Shown: positions 1 to 6,664, counted from the stretch's first letter. The stretch: DNA of 12,300 nt from CAYPLH01 sp964411505 (GCA_964411505.1 CAYPLH010000086.1:1-12300); one strand, 5' to 3'. Notes: generated from the letters alone by a model not told the origin. Numbers and translations: made by a program.

Positions 1-240
1 CCCTCTATAACTTGAGATATAACTTTCGCAATAACGGAAACTTCGCTTCATTTGCAAGAGCTGTATAGTTCAGCTCGGGCAAGCCGAAACTCGCAAAAAT
101 ACATTTTGAAATATTACTTTGTTGCATTTTTGCTCAAACAGTCGGCTTGCTTTTCCTCACTCTGACTATACATCTCTAAGCTGCATTTCGCTAATGTTTC
201 CTAACATTGCGAAAGTTATATCTCTTTAGCTACCTGTGAA
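1..240. repeat. Large imperfect palindromic repeat, copy 1 (MITE-like)
   Basis: The arm starting at 14 (GAGATATAACTTTCGCAAT) is the reverse complement of the arm ending at 224 (ATTGCGAAAGTTATATCTC). Pairing continues inward through GGAAAC/GTTTCC, TGTATAGT/ACTATACA, GCAAGCCGA/TCGGCTTGC and GCAAAAAT/ATTTTTGC to a loop near 105-120. The whole unit can fold into one long hairpin of about 210 nt. No reading frame runs through it. Its left half recurs at 12185-12300. This suggests a non-autonomous mobile repeat or a structured RNA/DNA element; no clear target-site duplication could be identified. Confidence 0.85.
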
Positions 241-448
241 CTGTAACCCTTTATTGCGTGTATGATTGGAATATAAAATATTCATTTCAAGCCACTTTTT
301 TATTATTATTACAGCAAAAAGAATTTTCAGCCTTTTTATGAAAATTGATGAAATTAAAAATTACGACTTTCGAAGTTACAATCATATTATTTGCTGTAGC
401 AGTAATATAAATAAAACAACTCAACTTTAATTTAAGGGGCTAGATGAA
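225..448. other. AT-rich intergenic region upstream of spoVB
   Basis: No gene is visible. The stretch 229-247 (CTACCTGTGAACTGTAACC) looks like an outer flank of the repeat, since a similar inverted sequence precedes the second copy. An 8-bp inverted match, ACAGCAAA at about 310 and TTTGCTGT at about 390, brackets the middle. The spoVB promoter should lie here, and in Bacillus this gene is under sporulation control. I could not pick a convincing -35/-10 pair for sigma-A or sigma-E. Confidence 0.5.
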
Positions 449-2053
449 ATGAAAAAACAATCCTTTATACAAGGAGTAGTTCTGCTGACAGCAGCTGGAA
501 TGGCAGTTAAGGTACTTGGATTCTTATACAGAGTTGTTCTGACCAATCTCCCCGGGTATGGTGATATCGGGAACGGTATATATGGCGCAGGGTTTCAAGT
601 TTATTTGATTCTTTTTACCCTTTCTACGACAGGATTTCCATCAGCAATATCAAAAATGGTTGCTGAAAGAATGGCAGTAGGCAATTGGAAAAGTGCGCAT
701 AAGGTATTCAAGGTATCCTTTTACGTGCTATTTGCTTTTGGAATTATAATATCGTCTTTATTTTTTATCTCATCGCGCCAAATAGCTAAAATTATTTCAA
801 ATCCTCAGGTAGTATATACTATGATGGCACTTTCTCCGACGATTTTCTTTGTTTGCGTCATGTCTGCATACAGAGGATACTTCCAGGGCATGAATGATAT
901 AACGCCTCAAGCCGGATCCCAAGTTGTGGAACAAGCTGTGAAAACAATATTTACAGTATTTTTGGCATACTTATTGCTCCCTTATGGAGTTGAATGGGCT
1001 GCAGCTGGAGCAACCTTCGGGACAACAATAGGTGCTTGTATAGGAACTATCTACTTATGGCGGCTATATAACAGACGCAAACAGGATTTATGGAAAAACA
1101 TTAGAAATTTTCATCGGCAAGGTGGTGCTGAAACATGGATAGAAATAATGAAGAATCTATTTAAATTAGCTGTTCCTATTTCGGTAGGTGCGGTAGTCTT
1201 AACGGTATCAAGTATAATTGATCTTACTACTGTAATGAGGAGCCTGATAGATGCGGGATTTTCAGTTGATGATGCAAACAGACTATATGGGATTCTTACA
1301 GGTAAGTGCTATGTGCTTACGCATTTTCCAATCACAATAAATGTAGCACTTGCAACTCTATTAGTACCCTCTATTGCATCATCAATGGCAATCAGAGATA
1401 TGAGAACGGTATCGCGAAAGATTTCGATGTCACTAAAACTAACTACATTAATAGGTGTTCCGGCATCGGTTGGCATGGCTGTATTAGCACACCCTATACT
1501 TATGCTGCTATTCCCCAATAATAGTGATGGTGCATATTTCTTAGCTTTGAGTGCGTCTACGATAGTGTTCATAGGCTTAACAGAAACGCTTGCTGGTATA
1601 CTTCAAGGACTGGGAAAAGTGAGCATTCCAGCTATTAGCTTGTTTTTTGGAGCAGTAGTTAAGCTTATAATAAATTATTCAACTGTATCCATACCTGAAG
1701 TTAATTTAAAAGGTGCAATAGTCGGAACTTTAGTCTGTTACGTGGTATCATCTATTACTGGGTATATTTATCTTATTAGAAAATTTAAGTTGAAGATTAA
1801 TCTTAGAGACTTTATAATAAAACCAATGGTTGCAAGCTCTGCTATGGGTATATTTGCATATTATGGATATGATTATTTTGCTAGGGTTTCCCAAAGCAAT
1901 CTAATTTCTATGGCAGCAACTATAGTATTGTCAGTATTGGTTTACAGTATTATCATTTTATTGCTTGGAGGAGTTTCAAGAAGAGAAATAGAATTGGTAC
2001 CTTTTGGGCAGAATATCGGGCAAATACTGGCTAAAGTGAAGCTTGTAAGATAA
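449..2053 (+). CDS. spoVB: Stage V sporulation protein B, MOP-superfamily polysaccharide flippase
   Basis: The 534-residue protein is hydrophobic throughout, with about 14 predicted membrane segments as in the polysaccharide-transport branch of the MOP/MATE superfamily. The N-terminus has the family look: a first helix, GFLYRVVL at 24-31, then GFPSAISKMVAER at 62-74. SpoVB (518 aa in B. subtilis) acts in the forespore outer membrane during cortex synthesis, probably moving lipid-linked peptidoglycan precursors. The start is ATG 449 with AAGGGG at 434-439. It is followed by mazG 112 nt later, and an inverted repeat (AATACGCT 2055-2062, AGCGTATT 2104-2111) lies in that gap. Paralogous flippases such as MurJ or YtgP are the main alternative, but the mazG-HU-yabP context favours SpoVB. 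Confidence 0.93.
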   Translation: MKKQSFIQGVVLLTAAGMAVKVLGFLYRVVLTNLPGYGDIGNGIYGAGFQVYLILFTLSTTGFPSAISKMVAERMAVGNWKSAHKVFKVSFYVLFAFGIIISSLFFISSRQIAKIISNPQVVYTMMALSPTIFFVCVMSAYRGYFQGMNDITPQAGSQVVEQAVKTIFTVFLAYLLLPYGVEWAAAGATFGTTIGACIGTIYLWRLYNRRKQDLWKNIRNFHRQGGAETWIEIMKNLFKLAVPISVGAVVLTVSSIIDLTTVMRSLIDAGFSVDDANRLYGILTGKCYVLTHFPITINVALATLLVPSIASSMAIRDMRTVSRKISMSLKLTTLIGVPASVGMAVLAHPILMLLFPNNSDGAYFLALSASTIVFIGLTETLAGILQGLGKVSIPAISLFFGAVVKLIINYSTVSIPEVNLKGAIVGTLVCYVVSSITGYIYLIRKFKLKINLRDFIIKPMVASSAMGIFAYYGYDYFARVSQSNLISMAATIVLSVLVYSIIILLLGGVSRREIELVPFGQNIGQILAKVKLVR

Positions 2054-2054
2054 G

Positions 2055-2111
2055 AATACGCTCTTTTTAGATAGATTCTATAAGGGATCCTGTGAATGCA
2101 AATAGCGTATT
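2055..2111 (+). other. Inverted repeat in the spoVB-mazG gap
   Basis: AATACGCT (2055-2062) and AGCGTATT (2104-2111) are perfect 8-bp arms around a 41-nt loop, starting two bases after the spoVB stop. There is no T-run after the right arm, so this is not a standard terminator. It could protect the spoVB 3' end or be an attenuating structure before mazG. Confidence 0.4.
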
Positions 2112-2165
2112 AATAAGGAACTTGGGACTTGGCTAAAAAGATTATTACTACAGGAGGAATAAAAC

Positions 2166-2954
2166 GTGCTGAAGGAAATTTATAGCTTTGAGGAATTAGT
2201 AGAAATTATGAGGTTTTTGAGAAGTGATAAAGGATGCCCATGGGATAGAGAACAGACCTATAAAAGCTTAAAGAAATATCTGATTGAAGAAACTTATGAA
2301 GTACTTGAAGCTATTGATCTTGAAGATAGTGGCAAGGTGGCTGAGGAACTTGGGGATTTGCTTTTGCAAATAGTTTTTTTATCTCAGATTGCAAAAGAAG
2401 AGGGTAAATTTGATATAAATACAGTTATAACTGGAATAAGCCAAAAAATGATCCAAAGACATACTCATGTTTTCGGTAATGATACTGCAAAAACTGCACA
2501 AGATGTTGTTGACACGTGGGAAAAGAACAAGAAGAAGGAAAAAGGGATTAAAACGCAAACTGGAGTATTAAAGGATGTTCCAACAAATCTTCCTGCGCTT
2601 ATGAGAAGTTATAAGGTGCAGCAAAAAGCAGCACAGGTAGGCTTTGATTGGGATAATACTGAAGATGTATTTTCGAAAATTGAAGAAGAGATCTACGAGT
2701 TAAAAAGTATTTACCAAACTTCTGACAGAGAAAAGATTGAAGAAGAGATTGGTGATGCAATTTTCTCTATTGTAAATCTTGCGCGGTTTTTTAAGATTCA
2801 GCCTGAACTTGCACTAACAGGGACAATAAACAAATTTATAAATAGATTTGAGTATGTTGAAAATGAAGCGATGAAGCAAAACAGGAAGTTGAATGAAATG
2901 ACCCTTTCTGAAATGGACAAGCTATGGGATAAAGCAAAGACCAAAGGAATTTAA
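2166..2954 (+). CDS. mazG: Nucleoside triphosphate pyrophosphohydrolase MazG
   Basis: The 262-residue protein has two MazG domains, the usual full-length form. MazG hydrolyses (d)NTPs to NMP and pyrophosphate in the cytoplasm, limiting aberrant nucleotides. Domain 1 shows CPWD at 24-27 and the metal-binding helices EExxE at 41-45 and EELGD at 60-64. Domain 2 shows IEEEIYE at 172-178 and EEEIGD at 192-197. The start is GTG 2166, set by a strong AGGAGG at 2152-2157 with 8-nt spacing. Its place between spoVB and HU is the standard clostridial order. The motifs and length leave little doubt about the family; the in vivo substrate is not visible. Confidence 0.95.
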   Translation: MLKEIYSFEELVEIMRFLRSDKGCPWDREQTYKSLKKYLIEETYEVLEAIDLEDSGKVAEELGDLLLQIVFLSQIAKEEGKFDINTVITGISQKMIQRHTHVFGNDTAKTAQDVVDTWEKNKKKEKGIKTQTGVLKDVPTNLPALMRSYKVQQKAAQVGFDWDNTEDVFSKIEEEIYELKSIYQTSDREKIEEEIGDAIFSIVNLARFFKIQPELALTGTINKFINRFEYVENEAMKQNRKLNEMTLSEMDKLWDKAKTKGI

Positions 2955-3061
2955 TATTTCCAAAACAATCAAAAAGCGTGTCTAAACACTACTAAAGTTG
3001 GTAATAATATTATTATACTTATGTTAATCAATGGAAATAATTATTTTGAGGAGGTATATGG

Positions 3062-3337
3062 ATGAATAAAGCAGAGCTAATAAGCAGTGTTGCTCAAAAA
3101 AGTAATTTACCTAAAAAAGATGCTGAAAAAGCATTGAACGCTTTTATTGAAAGTGTTGAAGAAGCTCTTTCCAATAATGACAAGGTTCAACTTGTAGGGT
3201 TTGGATCTTTTGAAGTAAGGGAAAGGGCTGAACGCAAAGGGAGAAATCCCCAGACAAGTGAGGAAATAACTATTCCTGCATCAAAGTCACCTGTATTTAA
3301 AGCGGGTAAAGCACTAAAGGATATGGTAAACCAGTAG
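3062..3337 (+). CDS. hup: HU family DNA-binding protein
   Basis: This 91-residue protein has the standard HU length. It contains the HU core FGSFEV (47-52) and the beta-arm signature GRNPQT (60-65) that intercalates DNA at the conserved proline. HU dimers bend and compact DNA as nucleoid proteins, and the position here is the usual one for the clostridial housekeeping HU. The start is ATG 3062 with GAGGAGG at 3048-3054; the nearer ATG at 3058 hits a stop after three codons. A 14-bp AT palindrome (TAATAATATTATTA, 3002-3015) lies just upstream and may belong to its control region, but no clean promoter was found. A strong terminator follows at 3414. Confidence 0.97.
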   Translation: MNKAELISSVAQKSNLPKKDAEKALNAFIESVEEALSNNDKVQLVGFGSFEVRERAERKGRNPQTSEEITIPASKSPVFKAGKALKDMVNQ

Positions 3338-3413
3338 GCAGATAATATTTCCTTAGAAAAATAAATAGCGCAGCAGTAATCGTGGGGCAGATTAGCCCCT
3401 CTCGATCCTTATG

Positions 3414-3445
3414 AACAGTTCCTCTTTTTGGAGCTGTTTTTATTG
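3414..3445 (+). terminator. Rho-independent terminator after HU
   Basis: AACAGTTCC (3414-3422) pairs with GGAGCTGTT (3430-3438), a 9-bp stem with one G-U pair and a 7-nt T-rich loop, followed by TTTATT. It ends the spoVB-mazG-HU segment and is directly followed by a GAAAGTATACTTTC palindrome. Confidence 0.85.
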
Positions 3446-3520
3446 TCTAAGAAAGTATACTTTCTTAGAAACCACCTTTTTTGTTGTCTATAAAAGTATA
3501 TTTCTTAGAAAACACTTTTT
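3444..3520. repeat. Two tandem copies of the GAAAGTATACTTTC palindrome, 41-bp period
   Basis: Unit A starts TGTCTA at 3444 and includes a perfect 24-bp palindrome at 3446-3469 centred on GTATAC. Unit B starts TGTCTA at 3485 and has a degenerate palindrome at 3487-3509 (TCTATAAAAG...TTTCTTAGA). Each palindrome is followed by A-rich sequence, then a short C-containing stretch and six or more T. The units look like a tandem duplication with decay in the second. A half copy (TGTCTAAGAAAG) occurs at about 3658. Related palindromes lie at 10436 and 10989. Confidence 0.8.
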
Positions 3521-3529
3521 TATTACTTA

Positions 3530-3601
3530 TTTTTAAGAGTGACTATTGAGATAGTTCATTTATTTGGCTGACATGTGCCAAGTAAATAGTCACTTTTAAA
3601 A
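3530..3601. repeat. Long hairpin in the HU-yabP gap
   Basis: The left arm TTTTTAAGAGTGACTATT (3530-3547) pairs with AAATAGTCACTTTTAAAA (3584-3601), nearly perfectly over 17-18 bp. An inner stem pairs ATTTATTTGGC (3558-3568) with GCCAAGTAAAT (3577-3587), sharing four bases with the outer arm. The A-rich/T-rich outer ends make it terminator-like on both strands. It has no coding potential. It may be a small mobile hairpin or a structured RNA. Confidence 0.7.
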
Positions 3602-3805
3602 TTCTGTCATTTTTATATTCATATATGCATAAATATTATATTGGATAAGCTTTTGACTGTCTAAGAAAGACATTATTTAACCTTGTACGAAATACTGAAT
3701 TGAGCATTGCCATCACTTCATGCAGGTTTTATAAATGTCGATTAACCGATGTAACTTTTGTTGCAGTTTACTTTAATGAAAATATTATGTACAAGGAGGA
3801 GAAAA
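3602..3805. other. Intergenic region upstream of yabP
   Basis: No gene is visible on either strand, and the S4-domain gene expected between HU and yabP is not here, nor is any degenerate piece of it. It carries the half-palindrome TGTCTAAGAAAG near 3658 and a small dyad TCGATTAACCGA near 3738. The yabP promoter should lie here; none could be chosen with confidence. Confidence 0.45.
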
Positions 3806-4093
3806 ATGGCTGAAGAAAGAAAGACTAATAAACCGAAGGTGCAGAATCTGTTAATAGAAAACAGAGAAAAACTGAGCGTTTCTGGAGTAATTGATGTGGA
3901 GAGCTTTAATGATGAGTACGTAGTAGTGGATACTGAACTTGGTATGCTTATTGTAAGAGGTGATGATCTTCATATCAGCAAACTCAATCTAGATAATGCC
4001 GAGCTAGATATTGAAGGGGAAATAATCAGCTGTGAATATAGTGATAAACAGACCAAGTCAGGTGGCGGGTTTTTTGGCAAAATGTTCAGATGA
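3806..4093 (+). CDS. yabP: Sporulation protein YabP
   Basis: The 95-residue protein belongs to the YabP/YqfC family of small sporulation proteins. The core ENREKLSVSGVIDVESFNDE (residues 18-37) followed by the beta-rich VDTELGMLIVRGDDLHI is typical, and it ends in a Gly/Phe-rich tail (GGGFFGKMFR). YabP is made in the mother cell in Bacillus and is needed for normal sporulation; its biochemical role is unknown. The start is ATG 3806 with AAGGAGGAG at 3793-3801. An in-frame upstream ATG at 3758 has no ribosome binding site and gives an untypical basic extension, so it was not used. yabQ follows 48 nt downstream, as in other clostridia. Confidence 0.93.
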   Translation: MAEERKTNKPKVQNLLIENREKLSVSGVIDVESFNDEYVVVDTELGMLIVRGDDLHISKLNLDNAELDIEGEIISCEYSDKQTKSGGGFFGKMFR

Positions 4094-4141
4094 TATGGAA
4101 TTATCAAAAATGCAATTTAACAGTCAGGATTGGTGATTTGA

Positions 4142-4651
4142 TTGCCGGTTTCATTAAACAATCAAGCATATGTTTTCTTGTGTTCATTAATTGGTGGTAT
4201 GCTGATAGCTTTCGTATATGATACCTTTAGAATTAAGCGAAAGATAGTAAATACCGGTAAACTAATAATTTATCTGGAAGATTTACTGTTTTGGATCATG
4301 ATTGCTGTAATAATATTTATGGTAATGTATTACAGTAATGATGGTGAGGTAAGAGGGTACATATTTATTGGAAATATTCTAGGAGCATTTTTATATATGC
4401 TTCTTTTCAGTAAAGCTATTGTTGCAGCATCAGTATTTATAATTGGAATTATAGTCAGGGTGATAAAAACAATATTCATAATTATTATGTATCCGATTAG
4501 AATAATAATGAAGATCCTGTCTGTACCGGGAAATTTTTTCCTGAAAATATTGAATAAAGTGCTGCACAAAGTGAAGTTGATACATAATATAAAGGTATCA
4601 CGAGCAAAAGAGTGGACCAGAATAATAAAAAACCTCAGAAAAAAAATTTAA
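4142..4651 (+). CDS. yabQ: Spore cortex biosynthesis membrane protein YabQ
   Basis: The 169-residue protein has hydrophobic segments at about 9-26, 44-63, 73-90 and 92-115, followed by a basic amphipathic C-terminal part. The N-terminal pattern, Q-AYVFL-GGMLIAFVYDTFRI, matches the YabQ family (211 aa in B. subtilis). YabQ sits in membranes around the forespore and is needed for cortex formation. TTG 4142 was chosen as start because the in-frame codon just before it (4139-4141) is a stop and the next Met is inside the first membrane helix. The ribosome binding site is modest (AGGA at 4126-4129 or GGTGAT at 4132-4137), which suggests translation linked to yabP. Identity rests on the YabP-YabQ-DivIC order plus topology. 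Confidence 0.9.
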   Translation: MPVSLNNQAYVFLCSLIGGMLIAFVYDTFRIKRKIVNTGKLIIYLEDLLFWIMIAVIIFMVMYYSNDGEVRGYIFIGNILGAFLYMLLFSKAIVAASVFIIGIIVRVIKTIFIIIMYPIRIIMKILSVPGNFFLKILNKVLHKVKLIHNIKVSRAKEWTRIIKNLRKKI

Positions 4652-4767
4652 AAAAAAGGAATTTTGTTGTTTGTGTAGAATTAAATACATCATGAGTCTT
4701 AGTACATGGTACAAAATCAAGAGTTGAGCAGTTTTAAATTTAATTTGAAGATTTTTTGGGAGCTATT

Positions 4768-5046
4768 ATGAACAAAAGAAAAAATGTTGTCATTAAAATA
4801 CTTTTGCTAACTGTTTTTTTTAGCTATCTTGGCTTTAAAGTGTATGAGCAACAAAGAATACTGGATATTAAGAACAGGGAGCTTCTTCAGCTTGAAACTA
4901 TGTTAACCGAAGAAAAGCAGCTTAATGCCGACCTTTTGGAGCAGAAAGAGATCTTATTTACCAATGAGTACGTTGAAAAGGTAGCAAGAGAAAAACTAGG
5001 TATGGTTAAAGATGGAGAGAAGATATTTGTGGATGTAAATGAATAA
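4768..5046 (+). CDS. divIC: Septum formation initiator, DivIC/FtsB family
   Basis: The 92-residue bitopic protein has a short basic cytoplasmic N-terminus, one membrane helix (about 8-25), a heptad-like coiled coil (about 27-62) and the family C-terminal signature YVEKVAREKLGMVKDGE (68-84). DivIC/FtsB binds FtsL and the DivIB/FtsQ protein in the divisome and helps activate septal peptidoglycan synthesis. ATG 4768 is used, with GGGAG at 4758-4762; the upstream TTG 4756 overlaps that site. It follows yabQ by 116 nt and is closed by a terminator at 5113. The family call is firm; whether the name divIC or ftsB suits it better cannot be decided from sequence. Confidence 0.92.
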   Translation: MNKRKNVVIKILLLTVFFSYLGFKVYEQQRILDIKNRELLQLETMLTEEKQLNADLLEQKEILFTNEYVEKVAREKLGMVKDGEKIFVDVNE

Positions 5047-5112
5047 CATGTTTAGATACAGAGCTTATTGGATTTATAAAACATGTTAGCTAGCCTTAAA
5101 TAAATTTAAGAA

Positions 5113-5151
5113 AATTAGTTTTATGTCAAAATAAAGCTAATTGTTCTTTTT
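5113..5151 (+). terminator. Rho-independent terminator after divIC
   Basis: AATTAGTTTTAT (5113-5124) pairs with ATAAAGCTAATT (5131-5142), a 12-bp stem with one G-U pair and a GTCAAA loop, followed by GTTCTTTTT. It closes the yabP-yabQ-divIC segment. Confidence 0.8.
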
Positions 5152-5211
5152 GTACACTTTATCATCATAACCTTTTTTGAAAAAGCGGGTTGAAGAAAAT
5201 TAAGTAAATGC

Positions 5212-5239
5212 TTGACGGAATAGGTATTTGTACTATATT
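5212..5239 (+). promoter_or_regulatory. Sigma-A promoter of the S1-domain gene
   Basis: TTGACG (5212-5217) and TATATT (5234-5239) are separated by 16 bp. The start of transcription would fall about 100 nt before the gene at 5344, and the preceding terminator at 5113 fits independent expression. Confidence 0.65.
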
Positions 5240-5343
5240 ATATAAATAAATCTGGTTTTTAAGGTATAAAAAGATTGAAGTTTGCATAAAGCCGAAATAA
5301 AATGCAAATTTTCGTAACAATAACAAGGAGGAACACTTATTTT

Positions 5344-5769
5344 ATGCAGGTAAGAGTTGGCGATATTATTGAAGGAAAGGTCTCGGGAATAACGAATTTT
5401 GGAGCCTTTGTCCAACTGCCTGGAGGAAAAACAGGATTAGTTCATATTTCAGAAATCTCAAATGAGTATGTCAAAGATGTGAACAATCACCTCGAGGAAA
5501 ATCAAGCAGTTAATGTCAAAGTCATGACTATCGACAAGAATGGGAAAATTAGTCTCTCCATTAAAAAAGCAATGGAACCTGTTGATACAGGAAAACGTCA
5601 GAAGCCAAGCACGGATAGCGAGTGGAAAAAGCCGCGTGCTGATGCAATGTCTTTTGAAGATAAGCTCTCGAAATTTATGAAAGACAGCGATGAAAAATTG
5701 GGTGACCTTAAAAAGAATTTTGAATCCAAGCGAGGAAGTGGCGGAAGTCGGAAGCTCACTAGGGTATAA
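5344..5769 (+). CDS. yabR: S1 RNA-binding domain protein (YabR-like)
   Basis: The 141-residue protein has an N-terminal S1 OB-fold domain (about 2-75) with the typical VGDIIEGKVSGITNFGAFV start and GLVHISEIS motif, followed by a charged, Lys- and Ser-rich tail that looks disordered. Such proteins (general stress protein 13/YabR type) bind RNA or ribosomes; the exact role is unclear. It follows divIC in B. subtilis and in clostridia, as here. ATG 5344 was chosen, with AAGGAGG at 5325-5331; the 12-nt spacing is long, but the upstream ATG 5302 lies before the ribosome binding site. It has its own promoter at 5212, and no clear terminator follows. Confidence 0.9.
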   Translation: MQVRVGDIIEGKVSGITNFGAFVQLPGGKTGLVHISEISNEYVKDVNNHLEENQAVNVKVMTIDKNGKISLSIKKAMEPVDTGKRQKPSTDSEWKKPRADAMSFEDKLSKFMKDSDEKLGDLKKNFESKRGSGGSRKLTRV

Positions 5770-5813
5770 ATAAAATTCTGACATTAAAACAAATAACGAT
5801 TTTTTTTGTGGAT

Positions 5814-5849
5814 ACAATCACCACTTATGATTGTTGTGCAAAATAAGTG
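5814..5849. other. Two mutually exclusive hairpins after the S1 gene
   Basis: ACAATCA (5814-5820) can pair with TGATTGT (5828-5834), while CACTTAT (5822-5828) can instead pair with ATAAGTG (5843-5849). The two stems compete for the same bases. No T-run follows either, so a terminator is doubtful. Confidence 0.3.
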
Positions 5850-5894
5850 TAGTTTACAGGAAGAAATTTCCTTTAAGAAATTCTCAGAAAAAAC

Positions 5895-5923
5895 TTGCAA
5901 ATGATTTATGATGGTGCTATACT
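5895..5923 (+). promoter_or_regulatory. Sigma-A promoter of tRNA-Leu
   Basis: TTGCAA (5895-5900) and TATACT (5918-5923) are separated by exactly 17 bp. Transcription would begin near 5930, giving a 5' leader of about 100 nt before the mature tRNA. The leader begins with a small hairpin, GCGTT (5930-5934) with AACGC (5939-5943). Confidence 0.8.
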
Positions 5924-6030
5924 GATTAAGCGTTAAGAAACGCAAGAAGCACACGCTTTAAAAAGAAGTGCTAGGTCAGTAGTGTAAGCAGTGAGTAGTA
6001 TGAGTGCAAGTCCTAGTATAGCAAAAAAAT

Positions 6031-6119
6031 GCCGGAGTGGCGGAACAGGCAGACGCACAGGACTTAAAATCCTGCGATCCTCAACGATCGTACCGGTTCG
6101 ATTCCGGTCTCCGGCACCA
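6031..6119 (+). tRNA. tRNA-Leu (anticodon UAA)
   Basis: The acceptor arm GCCGGAG (6031-6037) pairs with CTCCGGC (6109-6115), and the terminal ACCA is encoded at 6116-6119. The anticodon stem CAGGA/TCCTG encloses the loop CTTAAAA, giving anticodon TAA (6065-6067), which reads UUA. The long variable arm (about 6075-6091) is the class II hallmark of leucine tRNAs. The T arm has CCGG-TTCGATT-CCGG. It lies downstream of the S1 gene. Confidence 0.97.
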
Positions 6120-6312
6120 TTAGTTTTCAGTTGACACCAAGTTTAACGGTTAAATTGATGGTTAAATTGTTGCTTGATAGGACAGGATACTATGAGTTAT
6201 GCGCATTAAGCGAATCTGAAGCTTTTAATGTAAATAGATTCATATATTAGTCCGTAGTTATTGTCAAAAATCACAGTAACTAAGTTTATGTCAGAAGTTA
6301 CTAGCTAAAGCA
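6120..6312. other. Intergenic region between the two tRNAs
   Basis: No gene or clear tRNA-Leu terminator is seen. It holds a 12-bp-period direct repeat of GGTTAAATTG (6148-6157 and 6160-6169) preceded by the dyad TTTAAC-G-GTTAAA (6142-6154). It also holds a hairpin TAGTTATTGT (6255-6264) with ACAGTAACTA (6273-6282). These may be regulatory or repeat remnants. Confidence 0.4.
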
Positions 6313-6336
6313 ACATAAAACCCTCTTGTTTTATGT
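6313..6336. promoter_or_regulatory. Perfect 9-bp inverted repeat over the tRNA-fMet -35 box
   Basis: ACATAAAAC (6313-6321) and GTTTTATGT (6328-6336) are perfect arms with a 6-nt gap. The right arm overlaps the -35 hexamer at 6326-6331. This is the geometry of a protein operator, or alternatively a terminator-like hairpin left from upstream. Confidence 0.45.
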
Positions 6337-6354
6337 TAGGAAAAGTGTTATAGT
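6326..6354 (+). promoter_or_regulatory. Sigma-A promoter of tRNA-fMet
   Basis: TTGTTT (6326-6331) and TATAGT (6349-6354) are separated by 17 bp, about 45 nt upstream of the mature tRNA. Confidence 0.6.
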
Positions 6355-6402
6355 AGTACATTGAACGATGTTTTACATGTTTACTAATCAGCTTTATAAC
6401 GA

Positions 6403-6478
6403 CGCGGGATGGAGCAACTGGTAGCTCGTTGGGCTCATAACCCAGAGGTCGGAGGTTCAAATCCTCCTCCCGCAACCA
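6403..6478 (+). tRNA. Initiator tRNA-fMet (anticodon CAU)
   Basis: The anticodon loop CTCATAA carries CAT. Two initiator hallmarks are visible: C1 (6403) faces A72 (6474) as an unpaired acceptor end, and the anticodon stem has three consecutive G:C pairs (GGG...CCC). The T arm GGAGG-TTCAAAT-CCTCC and an encoded ACCA (6475-6478) complete it. It starts translation with formyl-methionine. The end of this gene is followed by toxin remnants, which fits tRNA 3' ends being common integration or rearrangement points. Confidence 0.96.
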
Positions 6479-6510
6479 CTTATATGTACGCCTACATTAG
6501 CGGTATAACT

Positions 6511-6627
6511 GCCGTCAGTGTCGGCGTATATTTTATTTCGACAGATGCCCATCTTCTCAAGAAGACAATAATTGGTGTAGAAGTAGTTGACCCAATTGAA
6601 TTTATCCGACGGGAGGTTAAAAAGTGA
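6511..6627 (+). pseudogene. PIN-domain toxin-like C-terminal remnant
   Basis: The frame ending at TGA 6625-6627 encodes about 39 residues including YFISTDAHLLKK and GVEVVDPIEFIRREV. This resembles the last part of PIN-domain ribonucleases (VapC-like), where a [FI]-[LIV]-[ST]-T-D-x-x-L-L/I-K segment with the last conserved Asp precedes a G-[VI]-x-[VI]-x-[NSD]-P-x-[ED]-F ending. The frame upstream runs straight into the tRNA, so the N-terminal two thirds, with the first catalytic acids, are missing. No start or ribosome binding site belongs to it. The match is from memory of the family pattern, so identity is only moderately sure. Confidence 0.45.
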
Positions 6628-6664
6628 AAACTGATACGTCACCAACAGGCATTATGTTTGCGTT

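Noticed and set aside
2991..3020. Sigma-A promoter for HU using TTGGTA and TATACT
   Set aside because: The spacing is only 10 bp, and no other -35 fits TATACT at 3014.
3444..3520. Possible CRISPR array
   Set aside because: There are only two diverged palindromic units with a 41-bp period and no spacers of regular size, and no cas genes are nearby.
5458..5817. A 119-codon frame antisense to the S1-domain gene
   Set aside because: It is the complement of a well-supported gene, with no ribosome binding site or family resemblance.
6409..6510. Open frame running through the initiator tRNA into the PIN-like remnant
   Set aside because: Its start and first third are the tRNA itself; only the part after the tRNA has protein-like content, and that is listed as a remnant.
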